64,000 bases of DNA from Wurfbainia villosa (Eukaryota > Streptophyta > Magnoliopsida > Zingiberales > Zingiberaceae). Location of the stretch: contig CM045991.1 of assembly GCA_025175895.1 (NCBI GenBank), forward strand, positions 76,061,174 to 76,125,173. The letters are read 5' to 3'. Positions within the stretch are counted from its first letter, which is position 1, and the number at the start of each line of letters is the position of its first letter. The notes under the pieces are model-generated. The model did not search any database. It had not been told where the DNA came from and saw only the letters and a program-made list of their open reading frames with translations. A program made the position numbers and the translations under genes. Positions 46,594 to 57,980 of the stretch are shown here, one piece after another.

Positions 46594-49339
46594 TGTCACG
46601 CCCCGAGGGAGACCCTGCCAGACAAAAATCCGGCAGCATCTCCCCTGTACGGGTGACAATATGAAACTTACATACAAGGCCTACACGACCCACTATACCT
46701 CGGTCAACACGACCGGAACAAAAACTACACACGCATATCATAAATAGGCCTCAGGCCAACAATCAAAGTAAATAATGAATAGTCTATAATATTTGGACTT
46801 ATCCCTTCTGCCATCTGGGCAGGAATACCCAACCAAATCCAATCGAGTAAAAATCCGAACAGAAGTCCATAAGGACATACCAAATATCACCAAAACATCC
46901 ACCAGTACATAATCAAAATGCAAGTCCTAAACATATCTTCTAGTCAATATCCAAAACCATAAATCAAATAACAAGTAAACTATCATGACGAGGGGGTTTG
47001 ACAGCTAGACTCTCCTGGCCACTTTATCCTGAAATAGATATAAAACCACGAGGTAAGTTCAATGAACTCAGCGGATAATAGTCGATATGCATAGAAGAAT
47101 ATAACTAACAATAATAATTATGCCAGTAAAGTCTCCTAATCATATATAGGAAATGTATAAAAGAGAACTGTGGAAAGACTGTACTTACCTGAATCTTCTA
47201 TCCTGACATAGAAGCATGTGCCATACTAGCAGAAATAAAGTCGTCAAACCAAATACAAATATGTATCATGTATGCATGGTATTCATATGCAACATCCAAG
47301 GCAGTAAACACAATATAAATGTCATCCATGCAATATGCATGCGATGCAAATGACATGGTCACCCCTGACGCCAGTCAGCCACCTCACACGCGATGGTGAA
47401 GCCGAGTGGGTAGGACTATGACAACTGTGCACTCTGCCATCACTGCTCTTGAGTGACCGAGTGGACAGGATGCTGTCGGAGTACACCTATCCTCCTGCCC
47501 CAAATAGAGTGGGGGAGCAAAGCTCTCATCTCCCGGTGTCATAGACCAGAGGAGGGATCCCTGCCCACTACCACGTTGCCTCATCGCTACCCATGAGCGG
47601 ACCAGCAGAGCCTGACAGAGCCACTACACACACCCTCCTGATGTACCACTAATCCATGAGTGGCAGCGTGTGCAGACCATGTAACTGGCTACGGGCTCAA
47701 CTACAAAGAAACCCCGTCCAGCCAGCATGCAATCATGCAAGATGGTGCATGACACTAAAGCATGTAACACCAACTAAAATACGTCTCCGAATAATATGCA
47801 CAACAAATAGATACATATCAATGACCTAAATAAAATAGGGAAGGTATAACTAAAAGCTAATCCAAAGCATGTATCAAGTAGGCACAATAACATACAAGGC
47901 AGTTAAACATAACAATTATTGCAAGCTATAACCAACTAAGCATATCTATATGACATTATCTAAAAGATAAGTCAAAATACCCGCCTGATATAATGCTCGA
48001 AAAGTGAAACCTTAATGCCTGTGGACCTGCCTCGCGACCGAAACCTACATATAACATAATTACCATCAAATCCAAGCACACAATAATGATTAAATCAGAT
48101 CCTACATGAACACACTCATCCACAACCATTCATAATCGTCACAGCCATTCATAGCCCCTTCATAACCTACTGTTACACCAAATTAGGGATCTAACTCCCT
48201 AATTGACATCCCCATCGCAAATCCATTTTTATCCACTTCATCAAAGCCCATTAACAACCCTTCACAGTCAGCAAAACCTTACAGCCGTCTCAAACGACCA
48301 AACCTCCAATTCACAGCCAACTATTCCTAAACAGGAACCCTCAAATCACACTACCTTGACACACATTCATAATCTAGCAATTATAAATAACGAGAACAGT
48401 AAATCCAGCTTACCAGTCCTAGAAAACTGCACTGGCAACCTCCTTCTTAATTCCTCTATCCACTGGAAAACCATTTCCCACATCACAAACCGAGCTAAAC
48501 CAAAGAAGATGCACCGAAAAGTACACAAATGATAGATCAAGCTTACCAATGGTTGGAACCTCCTCCCGACAGTTTTTCCTCCCCAATTGCTCAGTTTGTC
48601 GGAACTGGAATTAGGGCACAGCGGTGCTCAGTGAGCTGCTCTACCGGCGATGGCCACTAGCAGCAAAGGAGAGATCGAACAATAGCAGTGCTCGATCTCT
48701 GGCGTGGCTGACTAAAAGTGGCGAAACAAAAGCAGCGACAACTCCATCGACCGAGGTGACGGTGGCAACCAGAGTCGCTGCTGCCGGGCGGGGCACACAG
48801 CGGTGTCCGCGTGGCGACGGTGTGAGGCCGAGTCGAAGCAGAGGCGTTGAAACTCTCAGTGACTGGTGGTGGCCGACCGCGGTGATGCTGCGCATGGCGG
48901 CAACTTGGTCGTCGGCGCAACGCACTAGGAGAGGGCGTCGGCGGAGAGGAGATCGCGAAGGGAAAAATCACAGGGGTAAAAGTAACTCGCGACGCTGGGG
49001 GAAAGAAGTTATCGCGAGAGAGAAACCGCAAGGGAGAGATGTGGTCACAAGAGGAAGAGGGCATTGGGCGCGGCGGGGAAAGAAAATCGGGGAATTAGGA
49101 AGTTAAAACCTAGATTTATAACTAACCTAGGTTAATTAATCCTATTAACTATTCTAAATAGGCCCCTTTAAAAGCCTGTTTTTCTTATCCCCGTAATTAT
49201 CTCGTACATGCCCTGTTTAAATCCAGAAAAATTCTGGAAAAATTCCTAAAATTCTCTAAAAATACTGAAATAATTCCCAGAATTATTTTTCCTAAATTTT
49301 GGCCATAAAATTTATATTTTAAATTTTCCGTATTTAACA
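46594..49339 (-). repeat. 5' LTR of G2
   Basis: Pairs with 39099-41847 with few differences, among them a short deletion near 47304. Stem-loops such as CCACT/AGTGG (47645-47662) and CGCT/AGCG (near 47585) are present. The GC-rich block is 48560-49100; the 160-aa plus frame there is not conserved in the other LTR. Confidence 0.93.
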
Positions 49340-49344
49340 CTATA

Positions 49345-50195
49345 TGTGTGACCCCTTCTTTGACCTTCTTGCTCCCCCTAGGGCATTGGCTTCTATAGTG
49401 TCCCTGTTGTTGGCACTTGAAGCACACAATGTGCTCTTTGCTTTTCTTAGTGGGGACTCCAACTTCATTGGTCTTTTCTTAAACTCTTGGCATCGGTTGA
49501 CTTTTCTTGACTCTTTTAGGACATTTACTTTTGTAATGTCCTACTTCCCTACACTCAAAGCATATGATATGATTTTTAATATTAATTGAAATGCTTGAGT
49601 TACCTAGGGTGGTGGTGGAATTTTGAGCTTCTTCATCTCTTCCGGATGTTAATGGTTCTTCTTGATTTTGCTCTTGTTCCGGAGTGGATGGTCTCTCCTC
49701 CCCCTCAATCATAGAGGTGGAGACTTCCTCTACTTCTTCCACCTCTACTACCTCCTTGGATGTCGAATACTCCTCGACCTCTGAATCCTGACTTTCTTGT
49801 GAGAATGAGCTAGCTTCTTTAGCCTCTTCCTCTTGAGCCATTGAAGGTTTTTCATGGAGCTTAGCTACTTCGCTCCAAAATTCCTTTGCATCCTTGTACT
49901 CACCTAACTTGGACACAATTTCATTTGGAATCAACTCAATCAAGAATTTTATTACCTTATTGCTTCTCTCTAATTCTCGGAGTTGTTCCTCGGTCTACTT
50001 CTTCATTTTGAGGAACCCTCCCTTTGACCCTCTTGGAAATTCAAACCCTTCCATCAAAGTGGACCAATCTTCAATGTCCGTCATCATCATGAAGTCTTTA
50101 ATCCTCGCCTTCCATTGATTGAAGCCTTCTCGTCCATAAAAGGTGTATGAAATTGGGGTATTGATGTCCCATCCCAATTTATCTTCGAACTCCAT
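49345..50195 (-). pseudogene. E2 gag, N-terminal part with two zinc knuckles
   Basis: Starts at ATG 50195, 53 bp after the PBS. It reads an N-terminus with FNQWKARIKDF like that of B and E1 gag, then stops at TAG 49995-49997, where E1 has a Trp codon. The frame continues at 49479-49943 with a capsid-like helix, a long acidic tail and knuckle CFECREVGHYKSKC. After an in-frame TAA near 49480 a second knuckle follows, CFKCQQQGHYRSQC (near 49385-49426). G2 cuts it at 49340. Two knuckles are unusual: B gag has one. Confidence 0.85.
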
Positions 50196-50247
50196 CTTCT
50201 TCCTCTAGCGGTTCTCTCTTGGTTGTTAATCCTTGAAGAGCGACCTT

Positions 50248-50259
50248 GCTCTGATACCA
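50248..50259 (-). promoter_or_regulatory. Primer binding site of E2
   Basis: TGGTATCAGAGC on the - strand, two bases from the LTR start. Confidence 0.87.
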
Positions 50260-50771
50260 CTTGTTAGGACCTATGCGCCCGCTAGAGGGGGGGGTGAATA
50301 GTGTTGTCGTCGGTTTGATGGAATTCGTTCGTGTGCTTGCTACACAATGTTAGTACGCAGCGGAAATAATGAAATAAACAAACTAAACACACAAGCACAA
50401 TCACAACACCAAAATATAATGTGGTTCGGAACCTTATGGTTCATACTTCACAGATTAAGCTCAAATGAGCTCTAGCAATGCAAACACACACCACTACTCA
50501 AATACTCCTTCTCGACAACACGTCGGAGGTGGAGAGACCTCGTACAAATGAATACAAGAGCAATACAAAGAAATACAAGAAAAATACAATTGAAATGTAA
50601 AGAACACTTTACAAACTAGGGTTTTGAGTGCTTGCTTGAATGAGCTTGAAGGACCCTGAAATTCACCTGCACTTTGCCTTCAAATCGCCTCAAGAAAGCT
50701 CCCAAAGAGCCAATATCGAAATCTCCCACAAGCTTCTCCTTTTAACCTACAACGGGCTAATTTTGTGCCTG

Positions 50772-51137
50772 GCAGTCGACTGCCATAAGGCCCCAGTCAA
50801 CTGCCAACAGTGTCGTCGTGAGACAACGACTTGATCCACGCTGGAAAAGCTCCAAAGAATCACTTAGCAGTCGACTGCCAACATCATCAGTCGACTTCCA
50901 ACGTCATAGCACACTGCCCAGTCAGCTATTGAGCATTATGTGCTCGTAAAATAAAATAGCAGTCGACTGCTGAAGCCATCAGTCGACTTCTCACTTCTGG
51001 TAGTCGACTGCTAAGCTATTTTGCCAAAGTCAAACCAGTCGACTAGTCATAATCCCAGTCGATTGTTGAGTGTCGACTCGGTTGGCAAGTGTCAAAACAC
51101 TTGACTAGCCGACTGGTCCATAACCCCAGTCGACTGA
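50772..51137. promoter_or_regulatory. GTCGAC palindrome cluster in E2 U3
   Basis: About eleven copies of CAGTCGACTG or one-base variants (near 50773, 50792, 50869, 50889, 50961, 50982, 51003, 51038, 51056, 51103, 51126), starting about 35 bp upstream of the degenerate TATA position on the - strand. Confidence 0.7.
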
Positions 51138-51339
51138 CAAACCTCAACCATGAGGTTTAACACCAAGTATGATGCCCTCATACTTGCTAGATCACCCTTA
51201 GCCTAGACCTAAGCCTTTTAGCCACCTCCATCAGCCTCACGCCTATCGGATCCCTCCAAGTCATCCATGACTTGTTCATCCATACGCTAGGCTTCAGGTG
51301 CTTCCATCGGCTATTGTCATGCTAACAGTGTCTACACCG

Positions 51340-51653
51340 CCAAGGCACATTGGACTTACACTGCCAAGACCACGCTTGGACTTTACGGCATCAATATCAA
51401 CCCTTGGACTTCCCAAATGCCAAGTACCCATGACTTGGACTTTCACCGCCAAGACTACACCCTTGGACTTTCCATGCCAACCCAATGTTGGACTTTCCAA
51501 ATGCCAAGACTCAAGCTTGGACTTTCCCTTGCCAACCCATGTTGGACTTTTCATGCCAATTACTCGACTTGGACTTTCCCTTACCAAGACCCATGCTTGG
51601 ACTTCTCATGCCAAGTACTCAAGAATTGGACTTTCCCTTGACAATCACATTGT
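51340..51653. repeat. Stem-loop array in E2 5' LTR
   Basis: About 12 units: CCAAG/CTTGG, CCAAC/GTTGG, CCAAGT/ACTTGG, closing with ACAAT/ATTGT at 51641-51653. Fewer units than in the E1 LTR. Confidence 0.85.
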
Positions 51654-51724
51654 CATATGTTTTGTCTAATATCAAAATATTGCTCGAGTCTAGTCAATCG
51701 TGACCTGGGCCTATTGCACCAATA

Positions 51725-53518
51725 TCTTCTCTCTAGTAATCATATAAACTCGTCCAACTTCTGCTCATGGCGGTTGAGCTTATGTAGGTTCAAAAGACTA
51801 TCTTGGAGGAACTAAAATCAACTGCCAAAACGAAGACGCAAATTAAAACGACTGCAATGGGGGTGGTAAACACTGTTGTACTGGTAATGAGTACACCACC
51901 AACTGTAAGGTACTAAAGAACTACCAACATCGTAGCACGCTCCAACTCTGCAAATAATATAGCTGCAACTGAAGAATACAGAATAGATACGACCATCGTC
52001 GTATGCTCTCTCCTCTGTACAAAGCAAATTCATGTTTGGGGAGGTAACAGTTGCTATTGTCTGCATGAGTCTTCTGAGATATCTTCTGCTGATGTTGTTG
52101 AGTAAATCACTTCCCCTGGAGGGAAGTATCAAGGAACTCCAATTATGCCTGAGGAATTAGATCGCTGCTGGTGTGATAACCCAATCTTCTATGATGATAT
52201 CTGCTATCGAGATTGTGCATCATCCTCTTGAAACAACATCTACAGTCTTCAACTGAGTCTTCAAAGTACACCTCCTCAAATGTACTGGTTGCTTACAATA
52301 GCAACAGATGAATTGATCCAATGGATAATCTGACTTCGTGTGTCGTCGTGTCCCGCACTGCACGCATATAATCCCTTAAGAGCCTTTCTTCTGATTTCGC
52401 TGACAACATGAGACAGTTTTGATGATCTGCGATTGGTCTTCTATGATCGGAAAAACTCTCCAATAGTAGCTCATGACCTATGACTACGATCTTTCTCCTT
52501 TTATCCTACATTTGGAGACTTCCGATTCTAATAATTTGACCTGTAATATCTGCTTATTGGTCTCCAACTTTTAAACACTTGTACGAAGTCATTTCTAAAC
52601 TCATGACTCGATCCAATGTCTACTGGCAGGATCTAATAGAAGATCCAAACATCCTGATCAAAATGTAAGCCAATAAACCGTGAGTGACTTAAGACAACTC
52701 AATCACAACCTTGAGCTATTAGGTGACCGTAACCTTTGCATGTCTAACGACTCTGCATGGTACTCCCATTACCAAACAATCATCCTACTTAAAGCACAAG
52801 AATTTCCTGACAACGAGTCAAAGGAAATAGCACGGGGGAAATATTCTCTCCCAACATCACTAAATCGTGGCCAAGTGACATCCTATTCCCCAAAGGTTAT
52901 TTCCTACCTCTTCCACCAAGTACCGGCTTGATCCCGATAATGGTATGCAACTAACTCTACTTTCTCTACATCACACAGATTAAGTACTTTCAAAGTTATA
53001 AAACCCCACACGCATAACTCAGGGATCAAAATCCCTATGAAACACCATATACTAATCCTCTACCATCTGCATCAACAATAGTATACTCGTTTGTCCATTA
53101 CCCCACGGGTAATGATCTTACTAGCATAAATAGGTGAAAATCCCTAAGACTGTAATATCTGATCTCCATAAGAAATGTGACTACCTGACCTTGCTTTCCA
53201 ACTCGGTATCAGTCGGCTCTCAAAGGTAATTCACCTTTTCAAAAGCAGGTACATGTCTAATAAACTCAACATGTCATTCCCAAGGTCAACTCAAACCATG
53301 GTTATGAATAATAACTAACACACTACATGTCATGCACTGTTATAATCAACTAAATGCATAGCTAACAAAAGATATGAGATAACAATTAGCATACCTTATC
53401 CCGTGTAGCTCAAAGATGTCCTACTACAGCTAGATCCCAGAACTCACAAAACCAAAATCGAGTAAAACAAAACTCGATATCGGAACGACAAAAAATTTGA
53501 AAGTGGGCTTCACTACCT
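51725..53518 (-). other. Internal remnant of D
   Basis: 1.8 kb with no usable frame. From about 51925 it matches the 5' internal region of G1 (33060-34768). It is the leader-side noncoding part, so no pol is expected here. Confidence 0.65.
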
Positions 53519-53531
53519 GGATCTGATACCA
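53519..53531 (-). promoter_or_regulatory. Primer binding site of D
   Basis: TGGTATCAGATCC on the - strand; one mismatch from the other tRNA-Met sites, 7 bp from the LTR. Confidence 0.78.
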
Positions 53532-53538
53532 ATAAAGT

Positions 53539-54493
53539 TGTCACGCCCCGAGAGTATGTCGAGCCCAAAAATCGGATAGCATCTCCCCTGTACGTGATAC
53601 AATTCCCTGTTGATACAAAGACTTTCGGCCACAACTACACAACATAATTAGAAGACACTACCATTTAATACAACCATAACAACGCAACGATGCGCACAGG
53701 TGCAACTCTAACACACTAAAAAAAATAAGATCACATCCAACCTCCAACCCAAAAGCAAAATAAAAGCCAAATACAATAAATTACATACACAAACGATAAT
53801 CCAGAAACAACAGCGGAACCAATAGGAAATAAAATCCCAAATACTCAAGGTGAGATGGGATCAGCTAGCTGAGCACACTAAGGAATCTTCTACCTGGGCG
53901 ACAAGAAAACTCAGCGGTCATATGCAAGATAGTGCATGATCAACAACTAAGATATAAAGGGCAACAGATATACAAATGGAGATGAACAAATATATATAGA
54001 TGGAGATCAATGGAATACAGTCGTGAAGGTAATGCCAACAAACTATCAGTGTGAATCTAAGAAGTGGATAAACAACCAACTAATCAACTGTATATAACAT
54101 AATGTACTGACATACCTGAAGATATGCAACAATACAACTCGTATAACCTAAACACACATACTACCATATAACAAATACAACATGAAAGAACAACACTAAG
54201 CATGTAATCAACACACTACCCTACTAACCTATAAACAACAACATCATCAAACCTGGTCAGTCCTATACAACCTCATGATACTGGCCATAGGCATACAATA
54301 GTTCGGTCCAAGTCATACACTGGTATCCCACACACAACAATATAGATCATGCAAATAACATGCGAGATGATGTACAATCAAATGCACCAATCATAGCATA
54401 AACAAATGCAACAATACAACAAACATATATATAAACTGTATCTATATATACTGCTCACACTCACACACACATATATATAATAAATATATGTAT
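53539..54493 (-). repeat. 5' LTR of D, left piece
   Basis: Begins TGTCACGCCCCGAGAGTATG, like G1. Related to G1 LTR sequence up to the TA-rich stretch at 54425-54493, where element C interrupts it. Confidence 0.82.
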
Positions 54494-55810
54494 ATGTGGA
54501 GCATCATCATTGGCCGGCCATGCCAAGTCATCATCATGACATGGCATTTGGTCAAGTCAAACTTGACCTTTCATCTTCCCTCTCAAGTCAAGTCAAACTT
54601 GACCTCTAATCTCCCATGGTTGATCAAATCTAACCACTTGACTCAAGTCAATTTAATTTAATGAATCTTTATTCATTAATTTAAATTGATTTGATGAATC
54701 AAATCAAAATTAGACTCATTCAATACTTGAATCAACTTGAGTCTAACTCAATTAGTCTAATTTGGATTACTCTTAATCCAATTTGGTTCATCCCATGAAC
54801 CTAATCCTCATGGTTCATCATATGAACCTAATCTCCATCTAATTGCTCTTATGTGTGTGACTTATAGGTTCTTGTAACGCTGGTAATGTCCCTAAACCGA
54901 TTTAGGAACATAAGCAATGAGCGGTATCTAGCAACACATCATTGCTACCCAAGTTACAAGAATGTTGAGCTCCAACATCACCTTTGTGACTACTAATTGT
55001 GACTCTCATAATATGTGACAATGTCCCTCTATCCTTGACATCTAGATTGACCAATCGAGGCATAGACCGTGTCATCCTCAAGCATAATCTAAATCTTGAA
55101 CTCCAAGTAGACTCACTTTCTAATCAAATGAGCTCAATATCTCATATTGACTCATTTGGGCATGGCCATGCACTTCGTGGTCTCACTCTATCAAGAATAT
55201 CGATGTCACTCCGCCATATAGAGGGATAGATCTCATCTACATCACTCACATCCTCCGCATAATTTGTTACATACCCAGTAATCGCCTTTATAGTCCACCC
55301 ATTTACGGGTGACGTTTGACGAAGCCAAAGTATGCAACTCCTTATGTAGGGAACCAGGGTGACTTCAGGTCTAAGGACTAATAGTCATACTAATAGCCAC
55401 ATGAGAAAGTATATGACACTCATATAACGATCCTTGATACTTTCTCATGGCTGGTCATTCAGTATACATTCTCCAATGCATACCCATGTGTCAACTTGAT
55501 ATCTCATATCCATGACTTGTGAGATCAAGTCATCTTGTTGACCTACATGTTAGTCTCTACGCATTAACATTGTCCCGAATGTTAATACGACTAGGAATGA
55601 TTAAGAGTAGTGTTCTCTATATCATCTCATTATCGATTCAACCAATCGATTGATATAGATAAGAACCTACTACTCAAGGACATTATTATATTTAGTTATT
55701 TGGCACCAATACAAGTAAATATAATAACCATGCCTTTATAAATAGGAATATGATACAATAAAGTCCATACAACAATCATCACATGATTGGCTCTAGGGCT
55801 TTCACTAACA
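54494..55810 (-). repeat. 3' LTR of C, truncated
   Basis: Matches 61744-63063 and ends CTAACA before the polypurine tract. The last part of the LTR in element sense (about 512 bp, homologous to 61232-61743) is missing, and the break lies in TATATG sequence of the host LTR. Confidence 0.87.
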
Positions 55811-55826
55811 ATCTCCCACTAGCACT
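55811..55826 (-). promoter_or_regulatory. Polypurine tract of C
   Basis: GTGCTAGTGGGAGAT on the - strand, identical to the tract of A. Confidence 0.8.
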
Positions 55827-55859
55827 AGTGCCAATCACCGTAGTATCTAATACCCAATG

Positions 55860-57980
55860 ACCTAGTGTGACCATCATGCTTTTTCGTACAAAGCCTTGGT
55901 CAAGGGATCTGCGATGTTAGCCTCGTGGGTACTCTGCAAATATTCACATCTCCTCTATCGATAATCTCGAATGAGATGGAAGCACCGATGTAGAATCAAT
56001 AATCGTGTCCTCGCTTGAACTCTTCCACCAACTACTATTCAAGCAAAACACGAACCCTCGATCGCGATCTATAATCATCCCGTCATTGAAGCCGCATCGC
56101 CAGAACCCTTTACGCCTAGCTCCTCATCGCTTCCAAATATCAAGAAATATTCTTTAGTCCTTCTCAAGTACTTAAGGTCTTTCTTCAAGACTCAAGTCCC
56201 ACACATAGTGTGCCTTTAGCAATACGTAACTGAACGAAGTGTCATGCTCAAAGCATACGAGACATCGGATGAGTACATAGCATGGCGTACATGATAGATC
56301 CTATAGCATATCGTAAGGGATCTTATCCATGCGGTCTCTCTCCTCTCTAGAAGAGGACTTTGAGTCTTGAAAGACTCACACCATGTGACATCGAAGTCAA
56401 GTCCTTTCTTGGAATTAGCATGGCAAAAAGTAATATCGTGTCGATGTATGTACTCGACTTAGGCCAAGCAATCTCTTAGATCTATCTCTATAGATCTTGA
56501 TGCCTAGAATACGGTGCTTCACCTAAGTCTTTCATTGAAGCACCTCCGAGCTAAGTCTTCATAGGCGAAGTCATTCCCAATGAAGCGGTATGTCATCCAC
56601 ATATAATACAAGGAAGACAAGCTGTGTTCCCATTAACCCTCTTGTAGACACGGGGTTCATCTTCATTCTTGATGAAACCAAGCATTTGATCGCATCATCG
56701 AATCGAAGATTCCGGCTCAGAAGCTTGCTTTAGCCCATAAATGGACCTTTGCGGCTTGCATACCTTCCCAGTATGCTGTGGATCTACAAAACCCTCAGGT
56801 TGTGTCATGTACACATCCTCGAGCAAGTTTCCATTCAGAAACGCGGTTTTGACATCCATCTGCCAGATCTCATAATCGTGGTATGCTGCAATAGCAAGCA
56901 AGATCCGAATGGACTTAAACATCGCCACTGGAGAAAAGGTTTCATCATAGTCAATACCATGAATTTGCTTGAAACCTTTAGCCACCAATCAGCCCTTATA
57001 GGTATGCATAAGTCCATCCATGTCAGTCTTTCTCCTAAAGACCCACTTACACCCAATGGGTTTGACCCCTTCAGGTGGATCAACCAAAGTCCATACTTGG
57101 TTGGTGTACATGGATTCCATCTCGGATCTCATGGCCTCTAGCCATTACTCAGAATCTGGGATCATCGCGCTTCACGATGGGAGGTAGGCTCATTCTCAAT
57201 GAGCATTACATCATCATGGTCAGACAAGAGAAATGAATATCTCTCAGGCTGACGACGTACCCTATCAGATCTGCGAAGAGGTATGTCTACATGAACAGGT
57301 GGTTGTTCCACAACTCTTTGTGCAATAACCTCATCACCCACAACACTTTGTGGTTCCTGTTCAACCTCCATCAAGGCCTCAGTGCTATGGTCCTTATCTT
57401 GAATTTCTTCAAGATCGAACATACTCCCACTAGTTTTTCTAGAAACAAAATCCCTTTCTAGAAAAACCCTAGTCTTTGCCACAAACACTTTGTGCTGACT
57501 GGGAATGTAGAAGTAATATCCCTTTGTATCCTTGGGATATCCAACAAAATAGCACCTATCGGTTGGGTCCCGATTGTTTATGCGAGACTTGGCGTCGAGC
57601 GTAAGCCTCACAACCCCAAATCCTCATAAAAAGACATCTTGGGATTTCTCCTGTCCATATCGTATTATGGTGTCTTTACCTGACCTTGGATGGTACGGTT
57701 AAGGGTAAAGGCTGCTTTGTGTCGAGCATATCCCCAAAGGATATAGGAAGATGTGTGACTCCATCGTAGATCGTACCATATCTAATAGGGTACGATTCCT
57801 CCTTTCGGATACACCATTCCACTATGGTGTTCCAGGAGGAGTGAATTGGGATAGAATTCCACACTCAGCTAGATAGTCACGAAACTCATGGCTAAGGTAT
57901 TCTCCACCTCGATCTGATCGAAGTATCTTAATACTCTTGCCAAGTTGGTTTTGTACTTCATTCTTGAATTCTTTGAACTT
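55860..57980 (-). pseudogene. C pol: integrase end, RT and RNase H
   Basis: Broken frames after the integrase nonsense codon. The integrase core end is at 57676-57980. The integrase C-terminus and linker are at 57162-57611 (CYFVGYPKDTKGYYFY, then SDRVRRQPERY). RT is at 56695-57090 (FKQIHGIDYDETFSPVA, MDVKTAFLNGNL, SIYGLKQAS) with YVDD intact at 56592-56603. RNase H is heavily eroded at 55870-56330. Several frame changes, notably after GLKQAS. Confidence 0.88.

Larger units (their letters stand above)
39099..49339 (-). mobile_element. Gypsy element G2 (chromovirus-type), complete ends
   Basis: 10.2 kb, minus strand. LTRs 39099-41847 (2,749 bp) and 46594-49339 (2,746 bp). TSD CTATA (39094-39098, 49340-49344). 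PBS at 46574-46586, polypurine tract at 41848. Integrase C-terminus and chromodomain are recognisable, but the catalytic core is deleted. It is a different LTR family from G1 with the same layout and GTGACA end, and is inserted in E2 gag. Confidence 0.93.
24537..51724 (-). mobile_element. Element E2: gag-only SIRE-like element with two gypsy insertions
   Basis: Minus-strand element: truncated 3' LTR (24537-25080), polypurine tract, noncoding stretch, a gag-like gene in three pieces, PBS and 5' LTR (50262-51724). Removing G1 and G2 leaves an internal region of about 3.6 kb with no protease, integrase, RT or RNase H. That fits the TR-GAG class of non-autonomous elements. It is inserted in the internal region of gypsy element D; the right flank is TCTTC at 51725. 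Confidence 0.8.
50262..51724 (-). repeat. 5' LTR of E2 (1,463 bp)
   Basis: Starts TGTTAGG and ends CCAATA, where CCAACA is expected (one substitution). Homologous to the E1 LTR. It carries a larger GTCGAC palindrome cluster (50772-51137) and the stem-loop array 51340-51653. Confidence 0.88.

Noticed and set aside
48624..49106. 160-aa plus frame, Arg/Thr-rich
   Set aside because: GC-rich block of the G2 LTR; not conserved in the other LTR copy (41378-41614 only partly open).
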